From an uncultured candidatus Porisulfidus sp. (GTDB lineage Bacteria; Pseudomonadota; Gammaproteobacteria; Poriferisulfidales; Poriferisulfidaceae), in assembly GCA_958431155.1 (NCBI GenBank), contig OY288106.1:629937-693936 (forward strand): a stretch of 64,000 nucleotides of DNA, written 5' to 3'. Shown piece after piece: positions 9,499 to 18,990 of this stretch (within the stretch, counting starts at the first letter, position 1; the number at the start of each line of letters is the position of its first letter). The notes under the pieces are model-generated. The model was not told the DNA's origin and ran no database searches. It was given only the letters and a program-made list of their open reading frames with translations. The translations under genes and the position numbers were made by a program.

Positions 9499-11769
9499 AT
9501 GAGCGGCACATTCGGCGAGGAATTCGAACGTGCGCTGTCGGAAGTCTGGCAGTTGGCCCGAAATCGCGGTCACGGCTATGTCACCCTGGAGCACATCGTC
9601 CTTGCGATCCTGAACGAGCCCACCTCACAGGGACTGTTCCGTGAGCATGAGATCGCCCTGTCGGTCTTCCAGGATGAACTGCTCGAGTTCATCGACCGCC
9701 ACACCCCCCGCACCAGCACCACGTCACAGAAGGTGGAGGAGACGCGCAGCGTCAGTCGCGTACAGGCGCGTGCCCAGATGATTTTCGAGATTCCCACCGG
9801 CGTGCATGTGCTGGAAATGCTATTCGAGGAACCGCAGTCGCATGCGGTGCAGCTGCTCCGGAAGCATGGCCTCGACCGCGACCAGGTATCGCAATTCCGG
9901 GTCCGCATGGATCGCGTCCGGTTTGGCGCGCAAGAAACTGCAGGGCGGAAATCATCTCGGCGCGGCGACCCGATGGAAGCCTTGGCGCGCTCCAAGGTCG
10001 TTATGGAGCACTGTGCGATAGATCTGAACGAACGCGTGCGCGCGGGGGCGATTGACGCGCTGATCGGGCGGCAGGACGAAATGAACCAGATGATCCGGAC
10101 TTTGGGACGAAGGCGGAAAAACAACGTGGTGCTGGTTGGCGAGGCGGGAGTCGGCAAGACGGCGCTGGCCGAGGGGCTCGCCTGGAGGATCGTCCAGGGC
10201 GATGTCCCGAAGAATCTGGCCTCGTCGACAGTGCTGTCTCTGAACGTCGGCAACCTGGTGGCCGGGACTCGGTTTCGCGGCGATTTCGAGGAACGCATGA
10301 AGAATTTCCTCAACAGCCTGAAGAAACGTCCGGACACGATCCTGTTCATTGATGAAATTCACATGCTGGTCGGAGCGGGCTCTGCCTCCGGCATGGCGAT
10401 GGATGCGGCCGACCAGCTCAAACCCCTGCTGACGACAGAAGGATTCCGCTGTATCGGAGCCACCACCCACCGCGAATTCCGGCAAATCTTCGAGCAGGAC
10501 TCCGCCTTGGCTCGCCGATTCCGCCGGATTGAGGTGGAAGAGCCTTCCATATCGGAAACCTACCAGATTCTCGAAGGCCTGAAGGAAAGCTATGAAAAGC
10601 ACCACCAGGTCACCTTCGGGGAGGATGTGATCCGGGCGGTCGTGAACCTGTCCGCCAAGTATCTGCATGACCGGCAGCTCCCGGACAAGGCCGTCGACCT
10701 GATGGACGAGACCGGTTCCGGTTGCCGCCTGGAGCCGGACAACCCGATGCCCTATGCCGTGCAGGTCCAGGATGTGGAACGCACCGTGGCGACAATAGCG
10801 CGGATTCCGGAACGCAGCGTCAACACCTCCTCGGCAAAGGCTCTGCTGGATCTGAACCAGAGACTCAAGGCCCTGGTTTTTGGTCAGGACGAAGCTATCG
10901 ATCAACTCGCTCAGGCGATCAAGGTGTCCCGGGCCAGCCTGAAACCGGAACAGCGTCCGATGGGGGCCTTCCTGTTCAGCGGCCCGACCGGGGTCGGCAA
11001 AACGGAAGTTTGCCGCCAACTGGCGGAAGTGATGGCAGTGGAATTGCTGCGCTTTGACATGTCGGAATACATGGAGCGCCAGTCGGTAGCGCGCCTGATC
11101 GGTGCGCCGCCAGGCTATGTAGGCTACGACGAAGGGGGCCTGCTGACTGAGGCGGTCATGCAGCATCCGTACGCGGTGCTGCTGCTGGACGAAGTGGAGA
11201 AAGCGCACCCGGATGTGATGAACGTGCTGTTGCAAGTCATGGATTACGGCAAACTGACCGACAGCAACGGCCGGGCTGTGGATTTCCGGAATCTGCTGCT
11301 AGTGATGACCTGCAATGTCGGGGCAGGCCAGACCAGTCGCGCCAGCATGGGATTCACCCCGCAGGATCACGCCACCGATATCCAGCGGGAAATCGAGCGG
11401 ATCTTCGCACCCGAGTTCCGGAACCGGCTGGACGCGATCGTTCAATTCGCGCCGCTCGACGAACAGAGCATACTGGCGGTGGTCGGCAAGCTCTTGGGCG
11501 AGCTCCAGGATTCTCTGCGTGAACAGGAGATTTGGTTAAAGGCGGACCTCCGTGCCCGGCGTTGGCTGGCCAAGGAGGGATTCGATCCGGTCATGGGGGC
11601 ACGCTGCATGCAGCGAGTTATTAGAGATCAGATCCGTGTCCCGCTGGCTGACAAGATTTTGTGCGGGACCCTGAGCGGGGGTGGGATCGTCCGCCTGACG
11701 GCGAACAAGACCGGGTTGCGCATTACCGTGGAATCGACCGAAGAGGATGTGCCGGCGACGGTGCACTAA
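9499..11769 (+). CDS. clpA: ATP-dependent Clp protease ATP-binding subunit ClpA
   Basis: AAA+ unfoldase that feeds substrates to ClpP. The 756 residues compare with 758 in E. coli. An N-terminal Clp-N double repeat (about 1-145) is followed by AAA module 1 with Walker A GEAGVGKT (214-221) and IDEIH, then AAA module 2 with Walker A GPTGVGKT (495-502) and LLLDEVEKAHPDV. The ClpP-docking loop normally IGL/F reads MGF in the segment RASMGFTPQDHA. The adaptor gene clpS, normally just upstream, is missing: the 187 bases before clpA hold no ClpS-like frame. It converges on infA with 8 bases between. Confidence 0.96.
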   Translation: MSGTFGEEFERALSEVWQLARNRGHGYVTLEHIVLAILNEPTSQGLFREHEIALSVFQDELLEFIDRHTPRTSTTSQKVEETRSVSRVQARAQMIFEIPTGVHVLEMLFEEPQSHAVQLLRKHGLDRDQVSQFRVRMDRVRFGAQETAGRKSSRRGDPMEALARSKVVMEHCAIDLNERVRAGAIDALIGRQDEMNQMIRTLGRRRKNNVVLVGEAGVGKTALAEGLAWRIVQGDVPKNLASSTVLSLNVGNLVAGTRFRGDFEERMKNFLNSLKKRPDTILFIDEIHMLVGAGSASGMAMDAADQLKPLLTTEGFRCIGATTHREFRQIFEQDSALARRFRRIEVEEPSISETYQILEGLKESYEKHHQVTFGEDVIRAVVNLSAKYLHDRQLPDKAVDLMDETGSGCRLEPDNPMPYAVQVQDVERTVATIARIPERSVNTSSAKALLDLNQRLKALVFGQDEAIDQLAQAIKVSRASLKPEQRPMGAFLFSGPTGVGKTEVCRQLAEVMAVELLRFDMSEYMERQSVARLIGAPPGYVGYDEGGLLTEAVMQHPYAVLLLDEVEKAHPDVMNVLLQVMDYGKLTDSNGRAVDFRNLLLVMTCNVGAGQTSRASMGFTPQDHATDIQREIERIFAPEFRNRLDAIVQFAPLDEQSILAVVGKLLGELQDSLREQEIWLKADLRARRWLAKEGFDPVMGARCMQRVIRDQIRVPLADKILCGTLSGGGIVRLTANKTGLRITVESTEEDVPATVH

Positions 11770-11777
11770 GGCCTTAT

Positions 11778-11996
11778 TTATCGGGTGCGGTAAACGATGC
11801 GGCCTTTGCTGAGATCGTATGGGGTCAATGCGACGGTGACCTTGTCGCCGGTCAGGATTCGGATGTAATGCTTCCGCATCCGGCCGGAGATGTGGGCCGT
11901 AACTACGTGCCCGTTTGTCAATTCAACCCGAAACATGGTGTTGGGCAGGGTCTCAATGACGACCCCCTCCATTTCGATATGTTCTTCCTTCGGCAT
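11778..11996 (-). CDS. infA: Translation initiation factor IF-1
   Basis: Small OB-fold protein that binds the 30S A site during initiation. The 72-residue product starting at 11996 ([19 protein letters not shown]) has exactly the family length and ends in [13 protein letters not shown], typical of gammaproteobacterial IF-1. GAAGAAG precedes the chosen ATG. An in-frame upstream start at 12050 would add 18 non-conserved residues and is not favoured. As in E. coli it sits next to clpA; it is divergent from fabD with 74 bases between the starts. Confidence 0.96.
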   Translation of the reverse strand: MPKEEHIEMEGVVIETLPNTMFRVELTNGHVVTAHISGRMRKHYIRILTGDKVTVALTPYDLSKGRIVYRTR

Positions 11997-12070
11997 GCTT
12001 CTTCGCTGGGCTGCGGGGGCCTCATTATCAGCCATGTCGAATCGAATCACAAGTTACAGGAAGCGATACG

Positions 12071-13015
12071 GTGACTTTCGCCTGCGTATTCCCAGGGCAG
12101 GGCGCCCAGAAGGTCGGCATGATGGGCGACCTTGCCGCGGCCCACCCCCAAGTTGAAGAGACCTTTGCGGAGGCTTCCGAAGCGCTGGGCGAAGATTTGT
12201 GGAAGCTGGCGGACGAGGGCCCGGCCGAGCAATTGAACCAGACCCGCAATGCCCAGCCGGTGCTGCTGGCGGCAGAGATTTCGATTTGGCGCCTCTGGCA
12301 GCAGCGCGGGGCGCCGTCTCCCGCTTACCTCGCGGGCCACAGTTTCGGAGAATACGCGGCCTTGGTGGCAGCCGGAGCGCTGGAATTTTCCAGCGCGGTG
12401 CCGCTGGTGCGCCGCCGAGGCGATTTGATGCAGCAGGCGGCAGGCGAAGGCATCGGCAGCATGGCGGCGGTGCTCGGCCTTGGGGACGCACAGGTACGCG
12501 AGATCTGCGCGCAGACGTCATCTTCGGACGCAGTGGTCGAGGCTGCCAACTTCAATGCGCCCGGGCAGGTGGTTCTGTCCGGACACCGCGCGGCGGTAGA
12601 GCGGGCAACGGAAGCTTGCCGGGAGGCTGGCGCGCGACGCGCCATGCTGCTGGATGTCAGCGTCCCCGCACATTCCAGCCTGATGCAGGAAGCAGTCAAC
12701 CACTACGCGGAAGCCCTTGAGGCGGCGGAATTCGCAAGTCCGGAAATCCCGGTCATCAATAATGTCGACGTTCAGGCGGAGACTGATCCGGCCTGCATCC
12801 GGGACGCGCTGGAGCGGCAGCTTTACTCGCCGGTGCGCTGGGCAGAAAGTATACTGTGGATGACGAAGCAGGGCGTGAACCTGCAGATCGAAATGGGACC
12901 GGGGAAGATCCTGACGGGGTTGGCCCGACGCATCGACAAGTCGTTGCGCGGCCTGTGCCTGGAGACTCCAGACAACCTGAATCAAGCACTGGAGGAGACC
13001 GCAGATGCAGGATGA
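12071..13015 (+). CDS. fabD: Malonyl-CoA:ACP transacylase
   Basis: Transfers malonyl from CoA to the acyl carrier protein, supplying the extender unit for fatty acid synthesis. The 314-residue protein has the nucleophile elbow GHSFGEY with Ser91 and the DVSVPAHSSLM block with the second catalytic residue (His). The gene starts with GTG at 12071 (FACVFPGQGAQKVGM follows), preceded by AGGAAG. It is the first gene of the fab run here; rpmF, plsX and fabH, which often precede it, are not in this window. It overlaps fabG by 11 bases, suggesting translational coupling. Confidence 0.96.
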   Translation: MTFACVFPGQGAQKVGMMGDLAAAHPQVEETFAEASEALGEDLWKLADEGPAEQLNQTRNAQPVLLAAEISIWRLWQQRGAPSPAYLAGHSFGEYAALVAAGALEFSSAVPLVRRRGDLMQQAAGEGIGSMAAVLGLGDAQVREICAQTSSSDAVVEAANFNAPGQVVLSGHRAAVERATEACREAGARRAMLLDVSVPAHSSLMQEAVNHYAEALEAAEFASPEIPVINNVDVQAETDPACIRDALERQLYSPVRWAESILWMTKQGVNLQIEMGPGKILTGLARRIDKSLRGLCLETPDNLNQALEETADAG

Positions 13016-13742
13016 AAACGCTTTGGTCACCGGTGCCAGCCGGGGAATCGGCCGGGCTATCGCCTTGGCGCTGGCTGAAAACGGCGCGCATGTCACCGGT
13101 ACCGCCACCACGCAGGAAGGGGCGCAGCAAGTCGGCACGCTTCTCAACGAGGCGGGGTTTCAAGGGGCCGGAGAACCTCTCCAGTTGCAGGATCCGGAAT
13201 CCGTGAGTGCGCTGCTCGCGCGACTGGCCGAGCAGGATCGCATGCCGACGATTCTGGTCAACAACGCCGGCATCACCCGCGACAATATCCTGATTCGCAT
13301 GAAAGACGAAGAATGGGACGATGTGCTTAGCACCAACCTCCGAGGAGTCTTTCAACTCACCCGCGGTTGCCTGCGCGGCATGCTCAAGGCGCGGCGCGGG
13401 CGCATCATCAACCTGTCCTCCGTGGTCGCTTTCATTGGCAATCCCGGTCAGACCAACTACGCATCCACCAAAGCCGGCCTGATCGGATTCACCCGGGCGC
13501 TGGCCCAGGAGGTCGGCCTGCGCGGCATTACGGTCAACTGCGTGGCCCCAGGGTTCATCGAGACGGACATGACCCGGGCACTTTCGGACGAGCAGCAAGG
13601 CGAACTGCGGCAGCGAATTCCGCTGCAGCGTCTGGGAACCGCCGAGGATGTTGCGGCAGCGGTCCTCTACCTGGCCGGAGGCGGAGGGGGCTACATCACG
13701 GGGGAGACCCTCCACGTCAATGGAGGCATGTTCATGGGCTGA
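13005..13742 (+). CDS. fabG: 3-oxoacyl-[ACP] reductase
   Basis: NADPH-dependent short-chain dehydrogenase reducing 3-oxoacyl-ACP in each elongation cycle. The 245 residues contain the Rossmann motif TGASRGIGRA (about 9-18), NNAG, the catalytic serine (INLSSVV) and the YASTK Tyr-Lys pair, ending VNGGMFMG as in E. coli FabG (244 residues). The start overlaps the fabD stop by 11 bases (ATGCAGGATGA). It is the second gene of the fab operon; acpP downstream also has its own promoter. Confidence 0.97.
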   Translation: MQDENALVTGASRGIGRAIALALAENGAHVTGTATTQEGAQQVGTLLNEAGFQGAGEPLQLQDPESVSALLARLAEQDRMPTILVNNAGITRDNILIRMKDEEWDDVLSTNLRGVFQLTRGCLRGMLKARRGRIINLSSVVAFIGNPGQTNYASTKAGLIGFTRALAQEVGLRGITVNCVAPGFIETDMTRALSDEQQGELRQRIPLQRLGTAEDVAAAVLYLAGGGGGYITGETLHVNGGMFMG

Positions 13743-13801
13743 GCGGAGGAGGCCGCTTGTTCCCGCCGGTACAACTACACGGATTCCCGCCTCGCCGGTG
13801 T

Positions 13802-13810
13802 TGCTATAAT
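13802..13810 (+). promoter_or_regulatory. Extended -10 promoter for acpP
   Basis: The gap between fabG and acpP contains TGCTATAAT (13802-13810), a perfect -10 hexamer TATAAT (13805-13810) with the TGn extension. No good -35 is seen at the right distance, as often with extended -10 promoters. It lies about 90 bases before the acpP start codon and would boost expression of this very abundant protein, matching the separate acpP promoter known in E. coli. Confidence 0.7.
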
Positions 13811-13901
13811 TGGCTTGGAATGTGGAACAGGGATGCGTTGGCCGCATCACTTACTTTTCAGTCTTCCACGATTCACTTATCAACCTGAGGAAATAATCAT
13901 A

Positions 13902-14144
13902 ATGAGCGACAACATCGAAGAACGTGTTATGAAAGTCGTTTCGGAGCAACTAGGCGTTGACCGGGGCGAAATCTCGCTGTCATCGGCGTTCGTTGCTGAT
14001 CTGGATGCCGACTCCTTAGACACGGTGGAGTTAGTCATGGCCCTGGAAGAGGAATTCGACTTGACCATCCCCGATGAGATGGCCGAGAAAATTACGACCG
14101 TCCAACAGGCAGTGGATTTCATCACGAACGGTTCCAGCGAATAG
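13902..14144 (+). CDS. acpP: Acyl carrier protein
   Basis: Carries growing acyl chains on a 4'-phosphopantetheine arm attached to the serine of the DSL motif ([17 protein letters not shown]). The product is 80 residues, acidic and helical, with the standard opening [17 protein letters not shown]. The ATG at 13902 is chosen over an upstream in-frame start (13815), because family members start here and CTGAGGAAATAATC just upstream supplies the ribosome-binding site. It lies between fabG and fabF with its own likely promoter. Confidence 0.98.
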   Translation: MSDNIEERVMKVVSEQLGVDRGEISLSSAFVADLDADSLDTVELVMALEEEFDLTIPDEMAEKITTVQQAVDFITNGSSE

Positions 14145-14270
14145 CTCATCTCCCTTCGGATTTCTGATCAGCCCAGAACATCGTCTGCGCAAGAGATTCT
14201 GGTGGATTCCACGGTCATCGGCGCCCAACAGCCCTGTTTCCCATGACCCACTCCCGATTCCGGTTCCCGT

Positions 14271-15512
14271 ATGTCCCGGCGTAGAGTCGTAGTAACCGGC
14301 CTTGGAGTGGTCTCGCCGGTTGGTTCGACAGTTCCCAAGGCTTGGGAGAATCTAACAGCGGGCCGCAGCGGAATCCGACCCATTACCCGTTTTGATGCGA
14401 CTGATTTTTCCGTGCGCATCTGCGGCTCGGTCGTCGACTTCAATGCCGACGACTACATCCCCCCCAAGGAGCAGAAGAAGATGGATGTCTTCATCCACTA
14501 CGGCATTGCCGCCGCCGCAGATGCCATTCGAGATTCGGGGCTGGAGGTCACTGAAGAGAACACGGCGGGCATCGGCGTAGCCATCGGCTCCGGAATCGGT
14601 GGATTGCCGTGCATCGAAAACAACCACGGTTCCTTCTCGGCTTCCGGACCACGCAAGATCTCTCCATTCTTCGTGCCCAGCAGCATCATAAACATGGTTT
14701 CGGGTGATCTGTCCGTCATGTTCAACCTCAAAGGCCCCAACATCGCCGTTGTCTCTGCCTGCGCCACGGGCACGCACAACATCGGATTGGCAGCCCGGGC
14801 GATCACCAACGGTGATGCCGACGTGATGGTGGCAGGTGGAGCCGAAATGGCGACTAGTCCACTTGGTGTCGGTGGCTTTGCCTCAGCGCGGGCCCTCTGC
14901 GCTTCACATAACGATGATCCCGAAAACGCCTCTCGCCCCTGGGACGCCGAGCGAGACGGATTTGTTTTGGGAGAGGGAGCGGGTGTGCTGGTGCTCGAGG
15001 AATATGAATCCGCGAAGGCCCGGGGCGCCCGGATTTATTGCGAAGTGGTGGGGTTCGGAATGAACGGGGATGCTCATCACATGACCCAGCCCGGCCCAGG
15101 CGGGGAAGGGGCCGCCCGTTGCATGCGCCGGGCTCTGGAAGATGCACAGATTTCTCCGGCGGCAGTGGACTACATCAATGCACACGGCACATCGACCCCA
15201 GCCGGGGACAAAGCGGAAACCGAAGCCATCAAGACCGTATTCCAGGAGCACGCCAAAACGGTAGCGATCAGTTCCAACAAATCGATGATCGGACACTTGC
15301 TCGGCGCCGCCGGCGGGGTCGAAGCGGTTTTCAGCGTGTTGACCATCCGCCATCAGGTCATCCCTCCAACCATCAACTACCAGAACCCGGATCCCGACTG
15401 TGATCTCGACTACGTCCCCAACGTGGCCCGCGAAGCACCGGTGGAGGTGATTCTGTCGAATTCATTCGGCTTCGGAGGAACCAATGGCAGCCTGGTCTTC
15501 AGGCGTGTCTGA
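14271..15512 (+). CDS. fabF: 3-oxoacyl-[ACP] synthase II
   Basis: Condensing enzyme (KAS II) elongating acyl-ACP with malonyl-ACP. The 413-residue protein has the active-site cysteine Cys164 in [13 protein letters not shown], and the two catalytic histidines in [11 protein letters not shown] and [14 protein letters not shown], with [12 protein letters not shown] at the C-terminus. The start [18 protein letters not shown] is typical. A 126-base gap after acpP contains a possible weak hairpin (CCAGAA with TTCTGG around 14172-14204) that could lower read-through relative to acpP; this is speculative. Confidence 0.97.
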   Translation: MSRRRVVVTGLGVVSPVGSTVPKAWENLTAGRSGIRPITRFDATDFSVRICGSVVDFNADDYIPPKEQKKMDVFIHYGIAAAADAIRDSGLEVTEENTAGIGVAIGSGIGGLPCIENNHGSFSASGPRKISPFFVPSSIINMVSGDLSVMFNLKGPNIAVVSACATGTHNIGLAARAITNGDADVMVAGGAEMATSPLGVGGFASARALCASHNDDPENASRPWDAERDGFVLGEGAGVLVLEEYESAKARGARIYCEVVGFGMNGDAHHMTQPGPGGEGAARCMRRALEDAQISPAAVDYINAHGTSTPAGDKAETEAIKTVFQEHAKTVAISSNKSMIGHLLGAAGGVEAVFSVLTIRHQVIPPTINYQNPDPDCDLDYVPNVAREAPVEVILSNSFGFGGTNGSLVFRRV

Positions 15513-15543
15513 ACGGGGCCAAGTTCCAGATTGAGTCTTGCTC

Positions 15544-16353
15544 ATGATTTTGGTCGATGGCGTCGCACAACCTCAGGTCGACGCGGGGGACCGGGGTCTG
15601 CACTATGGCGACGGGCTATTCGAAACCCTGGCGGTTTTCGCCGGAAAGATCCGCTGTTGGGAGGATCACTGGCGGCGACTCAGCGAAGGATGCCAGCGGC
15701 TGGGTTTGCCCTGTCCCGATCAGGGTTTGCTTGAACGCGAAGTCTCCGAGTTGAGCAAACATGCTCGCCGAAAAGTCGTCAAAATCCTGCTGACTCGCGG
15801 CTCTGGGCCGCGCGGCTACCGAATTTATCCGGAGGCCACTCCCCGCAGGATACTTGTCGCGAGCGATTGGCCGGACTATCCACCGCAACACGCGGAGAAA
15901 GGCGTCCGTGTCCGGCTCTGCCAAACCCGGTTGGGGCATAATTCCGCGCTGGCCGGCCTCAAGCATTGCAACCGGCTGGAGCAGGTACTGGCCCGGCAAG
16001 AGTGGAGGGATGAGGCGGAAGAGGGTCTGATGCTGGATCCGGACGGAAACGTCATCGAGGGAACCATGAGCAACGTGTTCCTGGTGCGCGGAGACACTCT
16101 GGTGACTCCCGATCTGAGCCAATGCGGAGTGGCCGGCGTGACCCGGCAACGAATCATCGACCGATCTCCTCAGCTGGGCATTCCGGTGGAAGTATCCAAA
16201 GTTGGATTGGAGCAAGTGTACGAAGCCCAAGCCCTGTTCCTGTGCAACACGCTGATCGGCCTGTGGCCGATTCGCTCCTTCGAGGACCGCAGCTATCCAC
16301 CCTCAGACCTGCTGCCGACGCTGCGCACGATCGACGGGTTGGAGACATCATGA
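15544..16353 (+). CDS. pabC: Aminodeoxychorismate lyase
   Basis: PLP fold-type IV enzyme converting 4-amino-4-deoxychorismate to p-aminobenzoate and pyruvate for folate. The 269 residues contain the PLP lysine in GLKHCNRLEQV (Lys140) and the DGNVIEGTMSNVF phosphate-binding segment. The position between fabF and mltG is the classical pabC place. The ATG at 15544 (MILVDGVAQPQ) is preferred to a TTG two codons earlier. The stop overlaps the mltG start as ATGA, indicating coupling. A branched-chain or D-amino-acid aminotransferase is the alternative but does not fit the context. Confidence 0.92.
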   Translation: MILVDGVAQPQVDAGDRGLHYGDGLFETLAVFAGKIRCWEDHWRRLSEGCQRLGLPCPDQGLLEREVSELSKHARRKVVKILLTRGSGPRGYRIYPEATPRRILVASDWPDYPPQHAEKGVRVRLCQTRLGHNSALAGLKHCNRLEQVLARQEWRDEAEEGLMLDPDGNVIEGTMSNVFLVRGDTLVTPDLSQCGVAGVTRQRIIDRSPQLGIPVEVSKVGLEQVYEAQALFLCNTLIGLWPIRSFEDRSYPPSDLLPTLRTIDGLETS

Positions 16354-17348
16354 ACTTCCACTATTTGCGCTTGGTCGTCCTGCTAGTGTTCATTTCCGTG
16401 ACGACGCTGGGAGCGCATGTCTGGAATGCCTTGACCCGGCCCGCAATTCCAGCGGAACACGTTATCGCATTCACGATCGACAAGGGCGACAGTTTCTCGC
16501 AAATTACAGACAAGCTGATCCACCACGGAGCGATTTCGGGACAACTGTATGCCCTGGTCGCAGCGAAGTTGCTGAGGGCTGAAACCCGGATCAAGGCGGG
16601 CGAATACATTCTGGTGGGGCCCATGACCACGATGAATATCTTCAGGGAATTGATCGATGGCGGAGGGGTGCTGCACCGGCAGGTCTTCTTTGAAGGCTGG
16701 ACCATTCGCGAGATCCTGGAGTCGTTGCGGAAAAATCCCATCGTGAAGAAGACCGAGAATCCCCTGGCGCGGTTCGGGTACTCCACCGTGGAAGAAGCGG
16801 AGGGGGCATGTCTGCCGGACACCTACAAGTATTATCGGGGCGATCCGGACTATAAGATCCTGGAATTGTGCATCATGGCAATGCGCAAGACCCTGGAAGA
16901 GCTGTGGGCCACGCGCGCCTCGGGGCTGCCCTACGACAGCCCTCGGGATGCCTTGATCCTGGCGTCCATCGTCGAAGCGGAAACTACCTTGCACGAGGAG
17001 CGCCCCGAGGTTGCGGGCGTCATGATTTCCCGCCTGCGCAAGAACATGCGCCTTCAAGCGGATCCGACGGTGATCTATGGCCTCGGACCGGATTTCGACA
17101 ACAACCTGACCCGGAAGCACCTGCGGGAAGACCCTGCGGTTAATCCATACAACACTTACCGAATTTACGGGCTCCCTCCCGGACCAATCTGCAATCCGGG
17201 CCGGCGCTCCCTGGAGGCCGCGCTCCAACCAGACTCGGAAACCGAAAACCTGTACTATGTTGCGGTCGGAGACGGAAGTCATTATTTTTCGAAAACCTAT
17301 GAGGAGCACGTGAAAGCCGTTCGAAAATACCAGCTCGGGAAGAAATGA
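16350..17348 (+). CDS. mltG: Endolytic murein transglycosylase MltG
   Basis: Inner-membrane lytic transglycosylase (YceG family) thought to terminate nascent glycan strands. The 332 residues begin with one membrane anchor (LRLVVLLVFISVTTLGAHV), then a LysM-like region. The catalytic domain has Glu209 in ILASIVEAETTLHEERP, followed by RLQADPTVIYGLG, and ends YNTYRIYGLPPGPICNPG. The true start is the ATG at 16350, overlapping the pabC stop (ATGA). It also overlaps tmk by ATGA. Confidence 0.95.
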   Translation: MNFHYLRLVVLLVFISVTTLGAHVWNALTRPAIPAEHVIAFTIDKGDSFSQITDKLIHHGAISGQLYALVAAKLLRAETRIKAGEYILVGPMTTMNIFRELIDGGGVLHRQVFFEGWTIREILESLRKNPIVKKTENPLARFGYSTVEEAEGACLPDTYKYYRGDPDYKILELCIMAMRKTLEELWATRASGLPYDSPRDALILASIVEAETTLHEERPEVAGVMISRLRKNMRLQADPTVIYGLGPDFDNNLTRKHLREDPAVNPYNTYRIYGLPPGPICNPGRRSLEAALQPDSETENLYYVAVGDGSHYFSKTYEEHVKAVRKYQLGKK

Positions 17349-17974
17349 TGCCGGAGAGAGGCATGTTTATCAGCCTTGAGGGCATCGAGGGGGCCGGAAA
17401 GTCCACTCATATACCGGCTCTCGTGGACTTGCTCGAGTCCCACAAGATTTCCTGCCTGCCGACCCGAGAGCCTGGCGGGACGGAGTTTGGCGAACGCATC
17501 CGGGAAATCCTGCTATCCAAGACCCAGGCACCCTCAAGCGTGGAAGCCGAACTGCTTCTGCTTTTTGCAGCCCGGGCAGAGCACGTTCACACCCGCATCA
17601 AACCGGCTCTGGAGGCCGGCTCATGGGTGCTGACGGATCGTTTCCTCGATGCCAGCTTCGCCTATCAGGGCGCGGGGCAGGGGCTCGGTGTTGACCGGGT
17701 CGGAGAATTAGCGCAATGGCTTCTCCCCGACTTGCGCCCGGACTTGATTCTCGTTCTGGACACCTCGGTGGCCACGGCGTTGGAGCGCGTCCAAAAGCGC
17801 GGACAGAAAAAAGACCGTTACGAAGAAAACGATGTGGAGTTTTTCGCCCGTGCGCGGCAGTATTATCTCGATCAGGCCGCCTCCGAACCTGACCGATACC
17901 GAGTGATCGACGCGGAACGCCCTGTGGATGAGGTTCACCAAGAACTACTGGAAATTCTGCGCGGGCTGATTTGA
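17345..17974 (+). CDS. tmk: Thymidylate kinase
   Basis: Phosphorylates dTMP to dTDP. The protein of up to 209 residues has the P-loop EGIEGAGKST, the DR(F/H) motif (VLTDRFLDASFAYQGAGQG) and REPGGT. Three starts are possible: ATG at 17345 and 17348, overlapping the mltG stop, or ATG at 17363 (MFISLEG), which has GGAGAGAGG directly upstream. The coordinates use the first. It is followed by holB with a 1-base overlap. The tmk-holB order is conserved in many proteobacteria. Confidence 0.96.
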   Translation: MMPERGMFISLEGIEGAGKSTHIPALVDLLESHKISCLPTREPGGTEFGERIREILLSKTQAPSSVEAELLLLFAARAEHVHTRIKPALEAGSWVLTDRFLDASFAYQGAGQGLGVDRVGELAQWLLPDLRPDLILVLDTSVATALERVQKRGQKKDRYEENDVEFFARARQYYLDQAASEPDRYRVIDAERPVDEVHQELLEILRGLI

Positions 17975-18990
17975 TGGCCGTACAGCAGGTACCTACTTGG
18001 CTGGAACCGGTCTGGGAGCAGTGGAGGGCCGCCTACCGGGAAGGGCGGTTGCCACACGCGGTGCTGGTCACCGGGCCGTCCGGAATCGGCAAGCGCTGGC
18101 TTGTCGAGGCATTCGTGCGCGGCGTTCAGTGCCATGCGCCAACGGCACAAGGACTGCCATGCGACGAGTGTCCTTCATGCAAGCAGTACGTGTCATATCG
18201 TCAGCTCGAAAAAAAATCCCACCCCGACATCGACTGGTTGACCATCGCCCGCTACTCCATTGGGATCGGCGACATCCGGGATCAAATCATCCGGAGGCTG
18301 ACCCTCAAAGCCAATTACGGGCGCATGAGGCTTTTGGTGATCGAACCGGCCGAAAGGATGACCCGGGCGGCCTCGAATGCACTCCTGAAAAGTCTTGAAG
18401 AGCCACCCCCAGACACGATGCTTTTTCTGATCAGCCATCAGCCGGGACGCCTGCTGGCGACAATCCGAAGCCGGTGCCAGAGATATGCCTTGCCGGAACC
18501 GAATCCAGAGCAGGGCCGGGCGTGGCTGGCTGGTTTCATGACCCCGGAGCAGGCCGAAGACGCCTTGAAAGCGGGGGACGGCATGCCGATGCGGGCTCTG
18601 AAGATGCAACAGGATAATCAAGTGGACTTCCGGAACACATTCGAACAAAGCTTGTGCGATGTCTTGGAGGGCACGCAGTCAGAAACAGCTTTCGCCAGCA
18701 CATGGAATGTCACCCCTGCCCAAAGCAAAGGGAAAACCCGATCGGGAAGCGAAGAGCCACAAGAGGAGATCTCCATGGATCTGCGTCTGGTCTGGATGAT
18801 TGACCGGGCCGTGGCGGAAATTCGAAAGAAAGTGACCGAAAAAGATTCCATGCAGAATGTCCGGGCAACCCTCAATGCCTATCAAGAACTGCTGGATATT
18901 CGGGCGCGAGAAGCAAGCATCCCTGCATCCCAGTTGAATCTGGAAGCGGCATGCCTGGCTTTGACGGGTACCTCCCTGGGTGTGGACTAG
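17974..18990 (+). CDS. holB: DNA polymerase III delta-prime subunit
   Basis: Clamp-loader subunit that helps load the beta sliding clamp. The 338-residue protein has the four zinc-binding cysteines in QCHAPTAQGLPCDECPSC, a P-loop-like GPSGIGKRW that is not a standard Walker A, and the SRC arginine-finger motif (IRSRCQRYALPEP). The ATG at 17974 overlaps the tmk stop (TGATG). Its stop codon and that of the convergent aminotransferase gene share the bases CTAG at 18987-18990. Confidence 0.93.
   Translation: MAVQQVPTWLEPVWEQWRAAYREGRLPHAVLVTGPSGIGKRWLVEAFVRGVQCHAPTAQGLPCDECPSCKQYVSYRQLEKKSHPDIDWLTIARYSIGIGDIRDQIIRRLTLKANYGRMRLLVIEPAERMTRAASNALLKSLEEPPPDTMLFLISHQPGRLLATIRSRCQRYALPEPNPEQGRAWLAGFMTPEQAEDALKAGDGMPMRALKMQQDNQVDFRNTFEQSLCDVLEGTQSETAFASTWNVTPAQSKGKTRSGSEEPQEEISMDLRLVWMIDRAVAEIRKKVTEKDSMQNVRATLNAYQELLDIRAREASIPASQLNLEAACLALTGTSLGVD

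Noticed and set aside
9952-11235. 427-residue open frame antisense to clpA
   Set aside because: Shadow frame rich in His/Gln/Arg without recognisable motifs.
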